Assembly (NCBI GenBank): GCA_024222295.1
Contig: JAAEPF010000024.1
Location: 186,001-250,000 of the forward strand
Length of the DNA: 64,000 bases
From: Actinomycetes bacterium
Lineage (GTDB): Bacteria; Actinomycetota; Acidimicrobiia; Acidimicrobiales; Microtrichaceae
Reading direction: 5' to 3'
Positions 44,908 to 53,106 of the stretch are shown here, in pieces. The notes under the pieces are model-generated. The model did no database searches and was not told the DNA's origin. It saw only the letters and a program-made list of their open reading frames with translations. Each line of letters begins with the position of its first letter. Within the stretch, counting starts at the first letter, position 1. The position numbers and the translations under genes are program-made.

Positions 44908-45843
44908 ATGTTGGGCGCCGATTCCGAAGCCGATTCGAACAGGGTCACCATCGTCGAGGTCTCGCCCCGCGACGGCCTGCAGTCCGACCCCACACTGCTC
45001 CCCACCGCGGCAAAGGTCGAACTGATCGAGCGTGCGCTGCGCGCCGGCATCCGCAGGATCGAGGCGGTCAGCTTCGTGAATCCCAAGCGTGTACCCCAGA
45101 TGGCCGACGCCGACGATGTGATGGCGGCGGTTCCGCGCGACTTGGATGCCAGCTACATCGGCCTGGTCCTCAACCGCCGTGGGTTCGACCGTGCGGTCGA
45201 GACGAAGGTGGACGAGATCAACGTGGTGGTGGTGGCCACCGACACGTTCGCGAACAAGAACCAGGGCACCGACACGGCCGGTCTGGTGGATGTGTGGGCG
45301 GACATCGCGCAGTCCGCGCACGAGGCCGGGCTGCGAACCTCGGTGACGGTCGCTGCGAGCTTCGGCTGCCCCTATGAGGGCGAGGTGCCCGTCGCCCGCC
45401 TTGCCGAGGTCGTCTCCTCGATCGCCGAACACCGCCCCGACGAGATCGCGCTGGCGGACTCGATAGGCGTCGCCGTGCCGACCGACGTGAGCGAGCGCAT
45501 CGAGGCCGTGACTCCGCTGCTCGGCGACGCCACACTGCGCTGTCACTTCCACAACACCCGAAACACCGGACTCGCCAACGCCGCGGCCGCGGTCGAGTCC
45601 GGCGTGAGGGTGCTCGACTCGTCGATGGCCGGTATCGGTGGTTGCCCCTTCGCACCCAACGCCACTGGCAACATCCCCACCGAGGATCTCGTCTACCTGC
45701 TGGAGCGGATGGGCTACGACACCCGCGTGGACCTCGATGCCCTGATCGCGTCCGTGCCGTGGATGGAGGAGTCACTCGAGCACGGCACCCCGGGTCTGCT
45801 GGCAAAGGCGGGCAACTTCCCGACGTCGGCCGGCCAGTCGTGA
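44908..45843 (+). CDS. Hydroxymethylglutaryl-CoA lyase family protein
   Basis: A 311-residue aldolase of the HMGL-like family, which cleaves 3-hydroxy-3-methylglutaryl-CoA to acetyl-CoA and acetoacetate, or related 3-hydroxyacyl-CoAs. VEVSPRDGLQ is the substrate/metal motif, CHFHNTRNTG carries the metal-binding histidines, and MAGIGGCPFAPNATGN contains the active-site Cys loop. AGGAGG precedes the ATG closely (44900-44905). It is coupled by GTGA overlap to the nitrilase-like gene. In this setting it may cleave a CoA ester derived from the operon's substrate rather than serve leucine breakdown; sequence alone does not settle this. Confidence 0.9.
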   Translation: MLGADSEADSNRVTIVEVSPRDGLQSDPTLLPTAAKVELIERALRAGIRRIEAVSFVNPKRVPQMADADDVMAAVPRDLDASYIGLVLNRRGFDRAVETKVDEINVVVVATDTFANKNQGTDTAGLVDVWADIAQSAHEAGLRTSVTVAASFGCPYEGEVPVARLAEVVSSIAEHRPDEIALADSIGVAVPTDVSERIEAVTPLLGDATLRCHFHNTRNTGLANAAAAVESGVRVLDSSMAGIGGCPFAPNATGNIPTEDLVYLLERMGYDTRVDLDALIASVPWMEESLEHGTPGLLAKAGNFPTSAGQS

Positions 45844-47615
45844 GCACTCAGCGGCGCACCGTTCGCGTGGCCGCCGCGCAGTGCGAGATCGGCCCGGACG
45901 TCGGGGCCAACATCGAAACGCTCGTGCGGATGGTCGGCGCCGCAGCCGAGCGCGAGGCAGACCTGGTCGTGCTGCCCGAGTTCGGCAACCACCTCTCTGT
46001 CTACGAGTCGGCCGACCACGCATGGCAGGTCGCGATCGACGTTGCTGATCCCGACGATGCGTTCGTGACCGCCCTGGCCGCCGCGGCGGCCGCCGGCGAC
46101 ATGTGGGTGGTGGCCAACGCAACGGTGCGCAGGTCGCCTGCCGAGGGCGGCACACCGCCACGGATGACCATCACCCAGATGCTTTTCTCGCCGACCGACG
46201 GGCTTGTGGCCCAGGCCGACAAGCACGTGCTCATGGGCGCCGAGCGCACCTACCTCTCCGGTGGCGACTCGGTGTCGCCGGTGATCGACACGCCGCTCGG
46301 CCGAATCGGCATGTACTGCTGCATGGACGGAGTGGTCAACGAGACCGCCCGCGCCCTCGCAGTGGACGGTGCGGAGATCCTCTGCAACAGCCTCAACTCG
46401 TTCGCCCTCGACGAAGCATCGCTGCACGTGCCGGTTCGTGCCGCCGAGAACGGCGTGTGGATCGTCGCGTGCTGCAAGGTCGGCCCGTTGCTTCCCGAGC
46501 ACCGCCTCGCCGAGTTCTCCGGTGCGCTCGACGTGCCACCCGAGACATTCACGGGCGCGGGAGAGAGCCAGGTCGTTGCTCCCGACGGAACGGTGCTGGT
46601 GATGGCGCCCGCCGATGGTGAGGCGATCATCACCGCCGACATCGAGGTGGCCTCGGCCGGTGAACGCAGGCGCCCCGACGGAACCAACCTGCTCGGTCTT
46701 CGTCGCCCGGACCTGTACGGGCCCGTCGCACAGCCGGTGGAGCCGCTTCCTGCGACCGGTGCCGACACGGTGGAGGTGGCCGCGCTGCAGGACCACTGCG
46801 GCGACATCGAAGCCCTCGCCGATGCAGTGAAGCGGCTCGCGTCAGATGGGGCCGAATTGATCGTGCTGCCCGAACTGGCCTCCGAGGCCGCGGGCATCGT
46901 CGGTGACCCGGCCGCAGCCGCACTGGCCGGCCGCGCATTGGTGGAGTCGATCACCGCCGCACTGAGTGGCACCGGATCGCACGTGGTGACCTCGGTCGTG
47001 GAAGGTGACCACCGTGACGGAGCTGCCGGCCCCGGTACCGGTGAGCCTGCGTACGCCCATGTCGGATTGGTGCTGAGCGCGGACGGTGTGGAGGTCCACC
47101 AGCCGGCCCTTCATGTGCCGGAGCGACACCGCTCCTGGCAGGAGGTGCTCGGTGGCCGGGTCAAGGTCCTGGCCGCTGCGTTCGGCCGCCTGTCGGTGCT
47201 GGTCGGCGACGATGCCCTCGTGCCCGAAGCCGGGCGACTCGCCGTGCTGGGCGGTTCAGAGCTGCTGGCGGTGCCGTTCAGCGCCGCCGAGGCAACTGAC
47301 CTGAAGCTGGTGCTACCCGAGCGATCCGCCGAGAACAGGGTGTGCCTCGTGGCTGCCAGCAGGCATGGCGCTCATGGAGGAGCCGGTGCGTTCGACCCGC
47401 CGGAGAACGCGGTGTGGTCGCGTCCGGACCGTCCGGCACCGTTTGACCGCACGATCAACGAGCCGGTGCGACACCTGGCAGGTGCGCAAGACACCGATCT
47501 CCGAGCCACCCTTCACCCCGCCCGGGCTGCCGAGAAACTGATCACGACCGATACAGATCTCGTGTTCGGGCGGCGCCCGGAGTTGCGCGGTCCTCTGGTC
47601 AAGGACGCGCGCTGA
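45840..47615 (+). CDS. Two-domain nitrilase-superfamily protein, second domain degenerate
   Basis: A 591-residue fusion of two carbon-nitrogen hydrolase domains. The first (about 8-290) has the full Glu-Lys-Cys triad: Glu47 in VVLPEFGNH, Lys128 in QADKHVLMGAE and Cys161 in GMYCCMDG. The second (about 315-560) keeps Glu in IVLPELASEAAG, but the Lys position reads ALHVPERH and the Cys position reads LVGDDALV, so it cannot be catalytic. The first domain likely hydrolyses an amide or nitrile; the second may be structural or regulatory. GTG 45840 overlaps the HMG-CoA lyase stop (GTGA), so the two are co-translated. Confidence 0.88.
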   Translation: MSTQRRTVRVAAAQCEIGPDVGANIETLVRMVGAAAEREADLVVLPEFGNHLSVYESADHAWQVAIDVADPDDAFVTALAAAAAAGDMWVVANATVRRSPAEGGTPPRMTITQMLFSPTDGLVAQADKHVLMGAERTYLSGGDSVSPVIDTPLGRIGMYCCMDGVVNETARALAVDGAEILCNSLNSFALDEASLHVPVRAAENGVWIVACCKVGPLLPEHRLAEFSGALDVPPETFTGAGESQVVAPDGTVLVMAPADGEAIITADIEVASAGERRRPDGTNLLGLRRPDLYGPVAQPVEPLPATGADTVEVAALQDHCGDIEALADAVKRLASDGAELIVLPELASEAAGIVGDPAAAALAGRALVESITAALSGTGSHVVTSVVEGDHRDGAAGPGTGEPAYAHVGLVLSADGVEVHQPALHVPERHRSWQEVLGGRVKVLAAAFGRLSVLVGDDALVPEAGRLAVLGGSELLAVPFSAAEATDLKLVLPERSAENRVCLVAASRHGAHGGAGAFDPPENAVWSRPDRPAPFDRTINEPVRHLAGAQDTDLRATLHPARAAEKLITTDTDLVFGRRPELRGPLVKDAR

Positions 47616-49001
47616 TCAGGTCAGTTCGTGCAGCCGGTCGATGCCGCGCACGATCCCGTCGGCCAGCACGTCGAGCTTCGGGGTGGAGTCGTAGTCGCCG
47701 GTGAGTCCGAAGCAGACACGCCCGTTGTAGGAGAGGATCGCCGTGCCCACCCTCGCGCCGTGCATGATCGGCACGAACGGCATGTATTCGAGCATCTCGC
47801 GGCCGAGGCAGTAGAGCGGAAACTGCGGTCCGGGCACATTGGTGGTCACGGTGGTCACCGAGCGCTGCGTGAGCCGGTGCTGGCTCAGCGTGCCCAGTCG
47901 GGTGAGCGAGGCGATCACCGCCGGCGGGGCGAGGTCGCCGGCTTCCTGGAACGCGGCGCCGAACTCGGCCATGTGGGAGCCCTTGAGGTCACCCATCCGG
48001 CGCCGCACCTCGGCGAACAGCTCGAGTGGCTCGTCGTCGTCGACAGGCAGTTCGAGCAGCAACGCCGACACGCGGTTGTCGAGTACGCCCTCGCCTGCCT
48101 CGTCACGCACCGACACCGGCACCAGTGACCGCACGACCACATCGCGGGGATCGTCGCCATGCGCGACGAGCAGGTCACGGTAGCCGAGAGTGATCGCGGT
48201 GAGGACCACGTCGTTGACGGTGCCGCCGAGGGTGTGGCCGACGTCCTTGATCCTCTCCAGCGGTACCGTGCTGTGGGTCCACCGGCGGTGGGGTCCGATC
48301 GGTCCTTCCAGGGATGACTCCGGGGTGCTGCTGAGGTGCTCGCCCATGTGCAGCAGCCCCGCTCCCAGCTCTCCGACGCGCCGCAGTCCGGCGAACGGGT
48401 CGCGGGCCGCTCCGACGATGGACTCGATCCAGCCGACAGCCGTCTGTGCCGCGCCTGCCCAGGCATCGAGCACCAATGCCGGAGCCGCAGGCTCTGGTTG
48501 GGGAGTCCATGGTTCCGGTTCGCCGGGCCTGGCGTCGGCCTCGAGGTCCAGCAGCGCCTCGAGGAGTGCAACGCCGGCGACGCCATCGACCATGCAGTGG
48601 TGGAGCTTGAATATCAGTGCCCAGCGGTCATCTGACAGGCCTTCGACCAGCCATGCCTCCCACAGCGGGCGGCTCCTGTCGAGCGGTTGGGACATGAGTC
48701 GACCCATGAGCCGGTTGAGCTGCTCCTCGTCCCCGGGCGGAGGCAGGGCGGTGTGGCGAAGGTGGTACCGCAGGCTGAAGTGTGGGTCGTCAACCCAGAC
48801 GGGGCGCCCGAGCTCGAAGGGCACGTTGCGCACACGCTGGCGGTAGCGGGGGATCTCGTGGAGCTTCGAGGCAACCATCGCCTCGAGTTCGTCGTACGCC
48901 GGCGGCGGGTCCGAGAAGGTGCAGATCCCGGCGATGTGCATATGCGACACGGAGTCCTCCAGGTGGAGGAACTCGGCGTCCATGGTGCTCATGCGATCCA
49001 C
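47616..49001 (-). CDS. Wax ester synthase/diacylglycerol acyltransferase (WS/DGAT)
   Basis: A 461-residue acyltransferase that esterifies acyl-CoA to fatty alcohols or diacylglycerol, forming storage wax esters or triacylglycerols at the membrane or lipid droplet. The catalytic motif is HHCMVDG (134-140), and NDVVLTAITLGYRDLL and NVPGPQFPLYCLG are C-terminal family blocks. GTG 49001 was selected because it gives MDRMSTMDAEFLHLED, the family's usual first residues, with GGAGG four bases upstream; ATG 48992 is the alternative. It converges on the nitrilase-like gene with no gap. Confidence 0.92.
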   Translation of the reverse strand: MDRMSTMDAEFLHLEDSVSHMHIAGICTFSDPPPAYDELEAMVASKLHEIPRYRQRVRNVPFELGRPVWVDDPHFSLRYHLRHTALPPPGDEEQLNRLMGRLMSQPLDRSRPLWEAWLVEGLSDDRWALIFKLHHCMVDGVAGVALLEALLDLEADARPGEPEPWTPQPEPAAPALVLDAWAGAAQTAVGWIESIVGAARDPFAGLRRVGELGAGLLHMGEHLSSTPESSLEGPIGPHRRWTHSTVPLERIKDVGHTLGGTVNDVVLTAITLGYRDLLVAHGDDPRDVVVRSLVPVSVRDEAGEGVLDNRVSALLLELPVDDDEPLELFAEVRRRMGDLKGSHMAEFGAAFQEAGDLAPPAVIASLTRLGTLSQHRLTQRSVTTVTTNVPGPQFPLYCLGREMLEYMPFVPIMHGARVGTAILSYNGRVCFGLTGDYDSTPKLDVLADGIVRGIDRLHELT

Positions 49002-49045
49002 TTGGCCTCCGGGCGGGGGTGTGGGGGTGTGGATTGTACCGGGGA

Positions 49046-50557
49046 TCAAAGAGCTGATGCGACGGATCCGCCTGCCGAGGGCAGCGGGAACGCGATCAGG
49101 AAGCCGTCGGTGCCACCGGCCGGCGGGTCCTCGCCCATCTGGCCACTGGTCGTGCCCGACAGCACCACGAGGCCGTCCTCGGTGACCGCGAGCCCGGTGA
49201 CCCGGTCGTCCTCGGGACTGCCGAACTGCGTGATCCAGCGCAGCCGGCCGGTGTCGCGGTCGACCGCCGCCAGGAATCCGTCGATTCCCCCGGCGGCCGG
49301 GGTGCCGTTGGTCGCCAGGCTCGCAGAGGTGGTGCCGCCCACCAGGACCGTCGAGCCGTCCAGCGATACCGCCGTTGCGGTGTCGTCGGTCGCGGTGCCC
49401 AGCTGCGTGGTCCACACGGGGTCGCCCGTGGCGTCGAATGCCGCCACGAGCGCATCGTCGCCGCCGGCGTTGGAGGGGGCGGGTTCGCCGCCATCGGCGC
49501 GGGGCGCGTCGAGCTGGTCGGTCAGCTCGCCGCCGAGGGCGGGGGCCACCTTGCCTGTGGTGCTGCCCACGACCACGAAGGTCTCGGTCCCGCGTGCCGG
49601 CTCACCGCCGACGGCCACGTCAGCAGCGGTGTCGTCGCCGGCCGAGCCGAACTGCCTGGACCAGCGGGGGAGGCCGTCGGGGTCATAGCGCGAGACGAAC
49701 CCGTCGACCCCGCCGGCGGAGGGACCGTCGAGGTCGCCGAGCGTGGAGCCGGTCACGATTCCGTCACCGTCGGGCGTGGCGGCCACGCCCGTGGCCTCGT
49801 CGGCCGCGGCGGTTCCGAACTGGCGGATCCAGACGGGGATTCCGCTCGCGTCGACCTTCCAGATGAGGGCGTCGCCGGCGCCGAGGAACCCCGAGGAGCT
49901 GTCGGAGGCCCCGGGGAAGAGCCCGGCAGTGGCGCCGGCCGCATAGCCGTCGTCGCCCTCGGGTGTCATGGCTGCTGCGTGCAGAACGTCGGCTTCGGTG
50001 CCGCCCTGCTGGTGGACCGGTCCGAGGGCACCGTCGCCGAGCACGGGTGCACACCACGCGTCGGTCGGTCCGGTCGGCGGACCGGACAGCGATCCCGAGG
50101 TGGAGCCGCAACTGATCGTGCCGGATGCGCCGGAGCCAACCGCGGCAGCGCGGTCGTCGCCGCTGCTGCCCAGCAGGCTGGAGGACCTCACCTCTGCATC
50201 GGTGCCGACCGTCACCGCCAGGGCGTCCGTTCCTCCCGAGGGGGTGCCGCCCAGGTCGCCTTCTGACCAGCCGACCGCAACCAGCTCGTCGTCGCGCGCT
50301 GCCACCGACTCGAGCCCGTCGTTGTCTGCGCTGCCGACCTGCACCACCCATTCGACCTCGGGAGGTTCCTCGGGGCCTGCCTCACCCGGGGCCAGCGTTT
50401 CGGGCGGCGCGCTGGCCGCGGGTGGCCGGGTGCTCGGCGCGGTGGTCGTCTCGTCATCTGTGCCGTCCGCTGCATCGTCGCCCGGCGTGCATGCGGATGC
50501 CAGCAGGCCAAGCGCAGCGATTGCTGCGGCTAGTAGCGCGGCCGGTTTGTGGGTCAC
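49046..50557 (-). CDS. SBBP-repeat beta-propeller-like lipoprotein
   Basis: A 503-residue lipoprotein with lipobox LLASAC (Cys23) and an acidic Thr/Pro/Glu-rich stalk. The mature domain is made of about seven to eight repeats of roughly 50-55 residues with the pattern W-x-x-QFG-x4-D-x6-V and G-x-T-x-G-x-L...GG-x-DGF, the SBBP ('seven-bladed beta-propeller') repeat. Examples are IPVWIRQFGTAAADEATGVA and LPRWSRQFGSAGDDTAADVA. Such proteins are found on cell surfaces and have no known enzymatic role; ligand binding is a guess. It is monocistronic as far as can be seen. Confidence 0.85.
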   Translation of the reverse strand: MTHKPAALLAAAIAALGLLASACTPGDDAADGTDDETTTAPSTRPPAASAPPETLAPGEAGPEEPPEVEWVVQVGSADNDGLESVAARDDELVAVGWSEGDLGGTPSGGTDALAVTVGTDAEVRSSSLLGSSGDDRAAAVGSGASGTISCGSTSGSLSGPPTGPTDAWCAPVLGDGALGPVHQQGGTEADVLHAAAMTPEGDDGYAAGATAGLFPGASDSSSGFLGAGDALIWKVDASGIPVWIRQFGTAAADEATGVAATPDGDGIVTGSTLGDLDGPSAGGVDGFVSRYDPDGLPRWSRQFGSAGDDTAADVAVGGEPARGTETFVVVGSTTGKVAPALGGELTDQLDAPRADGGEPAPSNAGGDDALVAAFDATGDPVWTTQLGTATDDTATAVSLDGSTVLVGGTTSASLATNGTPAAGGIDGFLAAVDRDTGRLRWITQFGSPEDDRVTGLAVTEDGLVVLSGTTSGQMGEDPPAGGTDGFLIAFPLPSAGGSVASAL

Positions 50558-50611
50558 GCAGTCGAGGATAGGGACTGGTTGACCGGGCGCAGGTCGGGCC
50601 TGCGAGGCTGC

Positions 50612-51193
50612 TCAGCCGACGTAGTTGAGCTGGCGTGCTGCGTACCAGGCGTTGAACCCGATGCCGTCGGCAATCGACAGGTAGCAGTCGCCCTTGCCGC
50701 ACACTTCGTGTATCTCGATCTCGATAGTGGCGTTGCCGCTGGCGTCGGTGGTCGCGACGGCGGGGATGTAGCTCGGCAGGTGGTCCTCATCGGGCACGCC
50801 GCTCGGGGGCCACACACCCACGAAGCCGCTACCGAGTGACACGTTGGGTGCAAAGCCGCTGACGGTGGCGGTGACCATGTCGCCTGCCTTCACGTCATAG
50901 GTGTCGAGCGTGAACATCTGGGGGCCGGGTGTACCGTCGGGCGGTGACCAGCTCAGCGACTCGGGCTCCGCCGCCGGCGCCGCGGTGGTGGGCGCGGCGG
51001 TGGTGGGTGCGGCGGTGGTGGGTGCGGCGGTGGTGGGCGCGGCGGTGGTGGGTGCCGCGGTGGAGCTGGTGGTCTCCTCGGGGGCGGCCTCGCGTTCCGC
51101 GGACTTGGCTGTGACCTCCGTGGCGCTGGCGCAGCCGGAGAGCATTGCCGCTGCGGCCAAGCCGGCTGCGAGCATCGTGCGTGCGTTGATCAT
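50612..51193 (-). CDS. Lipoprotein with AAPTT tandem repeats
   Basis: A 193-residue lipoprotein with lipobox AMLSGC (Cys21). Residues about 46-70 are five copies of the pentapeptide APTTA, followed by a domain of about 110 residues (LDTYDVKAGDMVTATVSGFAPNVSLG and DASGNATIEIEIHEVCGKGDCYLSIADG) with one likely disulfide. That domain looks like the small Ig-like or neocarzinostatin-like fold of secreted actinobacterial proteins, but the assignment is tentative. A degenerate copy of the shared operator (copy D) and a hairpin lie upstream. Confidence 0.7.
   Translation of the reverse strand: MINARTMLAAGLAAAAMLSGCASATEVTAKSAEREAAPEETTSSTAAPTTAAPTTAAPTTAAPTTAAPTTAAPAAEPESLSWSPPDGTPGPQMFTLDTYDVKAGDMVTATVSGFAPNVSLGSGFVGVWPPSGVPDEDHLPSYIPAVATTDASGNATIEIEIHEVCGKGDCYLSIADGIGFNAWYAARQLNYVG
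50979..51062. repeat. 15-bp tandem repeat (5-6 copies) inside the lipoprotein gene
   Basis: GCGGCGGTGGTGGGT/C units of 15 bases repeat five to six times almost perfectly. They encode the APTTA pentapeptide repeats on the - strand. Near-identical units predict copy-number variation between strains without frameshift. Confidence 0.8.
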
Positions 51194-51262
51194 GGCTGGT
51201 CCCCTTGTCGCCGATTCCATCTTCCCATGCTCGCATGAGCATAGGGCTTCGGACCAACCATG

Positions 51263-51287
51263 GAAACGGTGTTCCGCTGAGAGACCT
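51263..51287 (+). promoter_or_regulatory. Degenerate copy D of the shared 25-bp element
   Basis: GAAAC-GGT-GTTCC matches the first two half-sites perfectly and GCTGAG follows, but the third half-site (AGACC) has decayed. It lies between the lipoprotein start (51193) and the CitE-like stop (51293). Its orientation does not point to a downstream gene, so it may be a relic or work with the lipoprotein promoter. Confidence 0.35.
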
Positions 51288-51292
51288 ACCAA

Positions 51293-52150
51293 CTACGGCG
51301 TTCGGCGTCCTCTTGCCAGCACGCGCCGCGCGGAGCGCACGACGGCTTCGTCGACCATGCGTCCCTCGTCATCCACGCAGGCGCCGTCGCCGCGTGCGAC
51401 CGATTCCTCGAACAACTCCACGAGCCGCGAGGCCCGCTGCACTTCTGCGTCGCTCGGCGTGAAGACCTCGTTGATCACCTCCAGCTGCGCGGGGTGGATG
51501 GCCGAGCGGGCGACGAAGCCGGCGCGTCGCAGGGCCTCGGTGTCCTCGCGCAGGTCGTCGAGGTCGCGGAAGTCGGTGCTGACCGGCCCGGTGGGCGGGT
51601 CGATTCCGGCGGCTGCGGACGCCACCACGAGCTGGGAGCGAAGCGGCCACATCTCTCGGCGGTCATCCGATGGCTCGATGCCGAGCTCGGCAGTCAGGTC
51701 GGCCTCGCCGATCGCGAGGTTGCGCACCCCGGACGTTGCGGCGAGGGCGGCTGCATCGAGCAGGCCGCGGGCGGACTCGATGAGCGCGACCACCTGGGTG
51801 TCCGACGGGCCCAGCTCGGCGAGGAGTCGCCCCAATGAGGCGCTGTCTGCCTTGGGCAGGTAGACGGTGCCCACGCCCGCTCCGATCACGGCCGCCAGGT
51901 CCTCACCCAGCTGGTCATCGTTGTTGATGCGCACCAGCACCTCGGGCCCATCCGCGCGGTCGGAGCGGAGTACCTCAGCGATAGCGCTGCGGGCCTCGGC
52001 CTTCCCTGCGGGTGCCACTGCGTCCTCGAGATCGGCGATCACGGCGTCGGCGGCGCTGGCGAGAGCCTTTTCGAGGCGGTCCGGTCGGTCGCCCGGGACG
52101 TAGAGGTAGCTGCGGTGCAATGTCGTCGCGGCCATGTCCGGTGATCCCAT
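51293..52150 (-). CDS. HpcH/HpaI aldolase/citrate lyase beta-subunit family (CitE-like)
   Basis: A 285-residue CoA-ester lyase. RSYLYVPGDRPDRLEKAL and DAVIADLEDAVAP are the family's N-terminal substrate- and Mg-binding blocks; VVALIESARGLLDA and IGEADLTAELGI supply the metal-binding Glu and Asp. Free-standing CitE-like proteins cleave or hydrolyse malyl-CoA, citramalyl-CoA or methylmalyl-CoA. ATG 52150 has AGGAG upstream; ATG 52135 is a possible alternative. It is divergent from the RCCR-like/Rieske operon, and operator copy E sits between them. Confidence 0.9.
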   Translation of the reverse strand: MGSPDMAATTLHRSYLYVPGDRPDRLEKALASAADAVIADLEDAVAPAGKAEARSAIAEVLRSDRADGPEVLVRINNDDQLGEDLAAVIGAGVGTVYLPKADSASLGRLLAELGPSDTQVVALIESARGLLDAAALAATSGVRNLAIGEADLTAELGIEPSDDRREMWPLRSQLVVASAAAGIDPPTGPVSTDFRDLDDLREDTEALRRAGFVARSAIHPAQLEVINEVFTPSDAEVQRASRLVELFEESVARGDGACVDDEGRMVDEAVVRSARRVLARGRRTP

Positions 52151-52192
52151 CTGGGTGATCTCTCCTGTAGTGGTATAACGTATAGCAACCGG

Positions 52193-52223
52193 TTGACGGC
52201 CCCGGGTACCTCGGGGGTATTGT
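52193..52223 (+). promoter_or_regulatory. Predicted promoter of the RCCR-like/Rieske operon
   Basis: TTGACG (52193-52198) and TATTGT (52218-52223) have a 19-base spacer, somewhat long. Operator copy E begins four bases after the -10 box. On the other strand, TATACGTTATACC around 52170-52185 could serve the CitE-like gene. Confidence 0.5.
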
Positions 52224-52226
52224 ACG

Positions 52227-52251
52227 GAAACATCGTTCCGACAAGCGGAAC
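52227..52251 (+). promoter_or_regulatory. Shared 25-bp operator element, copy E (RCCR-like/Rieske operon)
   Basis: GAAAC-ATC-GTTCC leads into the core GTTCCGACAAGCGGAAC (52235-52251), three mismatches from consensus, all near the centre, with both outer half-sites perfect. It overlaps the predicted transcription start and lies 31 bases before the first ATG of the operon. Confidence 0.6.
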
Positions 52252-52282
52252 GGTGGCTCGCCAGCACGCTGCGGAGGCGCAC

Positions 52283-53104
52283 ATGGGGGACACGCTCAAC
52301 ACCGTCGTCAACATCCTCGACGAGTCGGGTGAGGTAGACAACCAGGCCACGTTCGACGCGCTGTGGTCGATCATGTCGGCCCAGGCAGACAGGATCCGCG
52401 ACCACTTCGAGCTCGAAGTGGATCCCGGCTACGCGGACCTGGAGACCTACGGCCCCGATGACGGCTGGCGCGGCGTCCTCAACGCCTACTCCGGGCCGAA
52501 GATGGACTGGATGATCCACTCATGGATGGGCGATCCCGGCACCGGGTTCACCAACATGCACCTCACTTGCTGGCTCGGCCCCGACATCGACGTGCCCCAC
52601 CTCGGCTTCGCCTGGGGCACGCTACCGACGCTGTGGTTCTACCAGGACTACATGCCGCGGGTGGACATGGGCGTCGACTACGACTACCTGCAGAAGTACT
52701 ACGAACCCACCAACGAACGGTTCCTCGACCTGAAGGCCGACGAGGGGCTGTCGTACTTCACCAGCCGCACGCTCGTCGTGCGCCAGCAGGTCTCAGAGAC
52801 CGGCTACTGCTTCGTCTGCACCGATGCCGATGAGGGCGAGCAGCGTGCCGTGCGCATCGACCAGATCGCCCGCCTTGCCGAGCAGCGGGTCACCGACTGG
52901 CTCGCCATGGTCGACGCGGCTGACGCCGTCCCGGCAGACAAGCGCGAAGCCCTTGCCGAGCGCGACCTGCACGTGCGGCGCCTGATCGCCGAGACCGACC
53001 CCGCCAACGTCGTCGGTGAGCGGTACTACGGAGAGGAACTGACAGCGAGGCTGGTCGGCGCCCTGTGGGGTGCCGAGCGCCAGCTCGATCGACCCGGGAG
53101 CTGA
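52283..53104 (+). CDS. Red chlorophyll catabolite reductase/bilin reductase-like protein (copy 1)
   Basis: A 273-residue soluble protein that I relate to RCCR, the plant enzyme that reduces the open-chain chlorophyll catabolite. Recurring family-like stretches are DWMIHSWMG, VDYDYLQKYYEPT (compare the plant NPDYLKEYYQDT), YFTSRTLVVRQQVSE, and a C-terminal RDLHVRRLIAETDPANVVG then YYGEELTARLVGALWG (compare plant RDKSFRRKSI and FGEEVSSRVVHAIKEAFG). The Glu that is catalytic in plant RCCR appears to be Ala (VPHLGFAWG). GGAGG lies five bases before ATG 52283. First gene of a five-gene operon; two bases separate it from the Rieske oxygenase. The match is by eye from memory and needs a profile search. 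Confidence 0.55.
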   Translation: MGDTLNTVVNILDESGEVDNQATFDALWSIMSAQADRIRDHFELEVDPGYADLETYGPDDGWRGVLNAYSGPKMDWMIHSWMGDPGTGFTNMHLTCWLGPDIDVPHLGFAWGTLPTLWFYQDYMPRVDMGVDYDYLQKYYEPTNERFLDLKADEGLSYFTSRTLVVRQQVSETGYCFVCTDADEGEQRAVRIDQIARLAEQRVTDWLAMVDAADAVPADKREALAERDLHVRRLIAETDPANVVGERYYGEELTARLVGALWGAERQLDRPGS

Positions 53105-53106
53105 GC

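Noticed and set aside
44770-45552. N-terminal extension of the CaiB gene to 668 residues
   Set aside because: The extension lies antisense to HMG-CoA lyase and crosses operator copy C; the CaiB family start is at 44769.
50979-51062. Short tandem repeats as a CRISPR array
   Set aside because: Units are 15 bp, contiguous without spacers and in frame inside a lipoprotein gene; no cas genes are present.
22300-52251. The GNAAC-N3-GTTCC elements as LexA (SOS) boxes
   Set aside because: Actinobacterial LexA boxes are GAAC-N4-GTTC. The spacing here is three bases, the palindrome continues to a third half-site, and the controlled genes are catabolic, not DNA repair.
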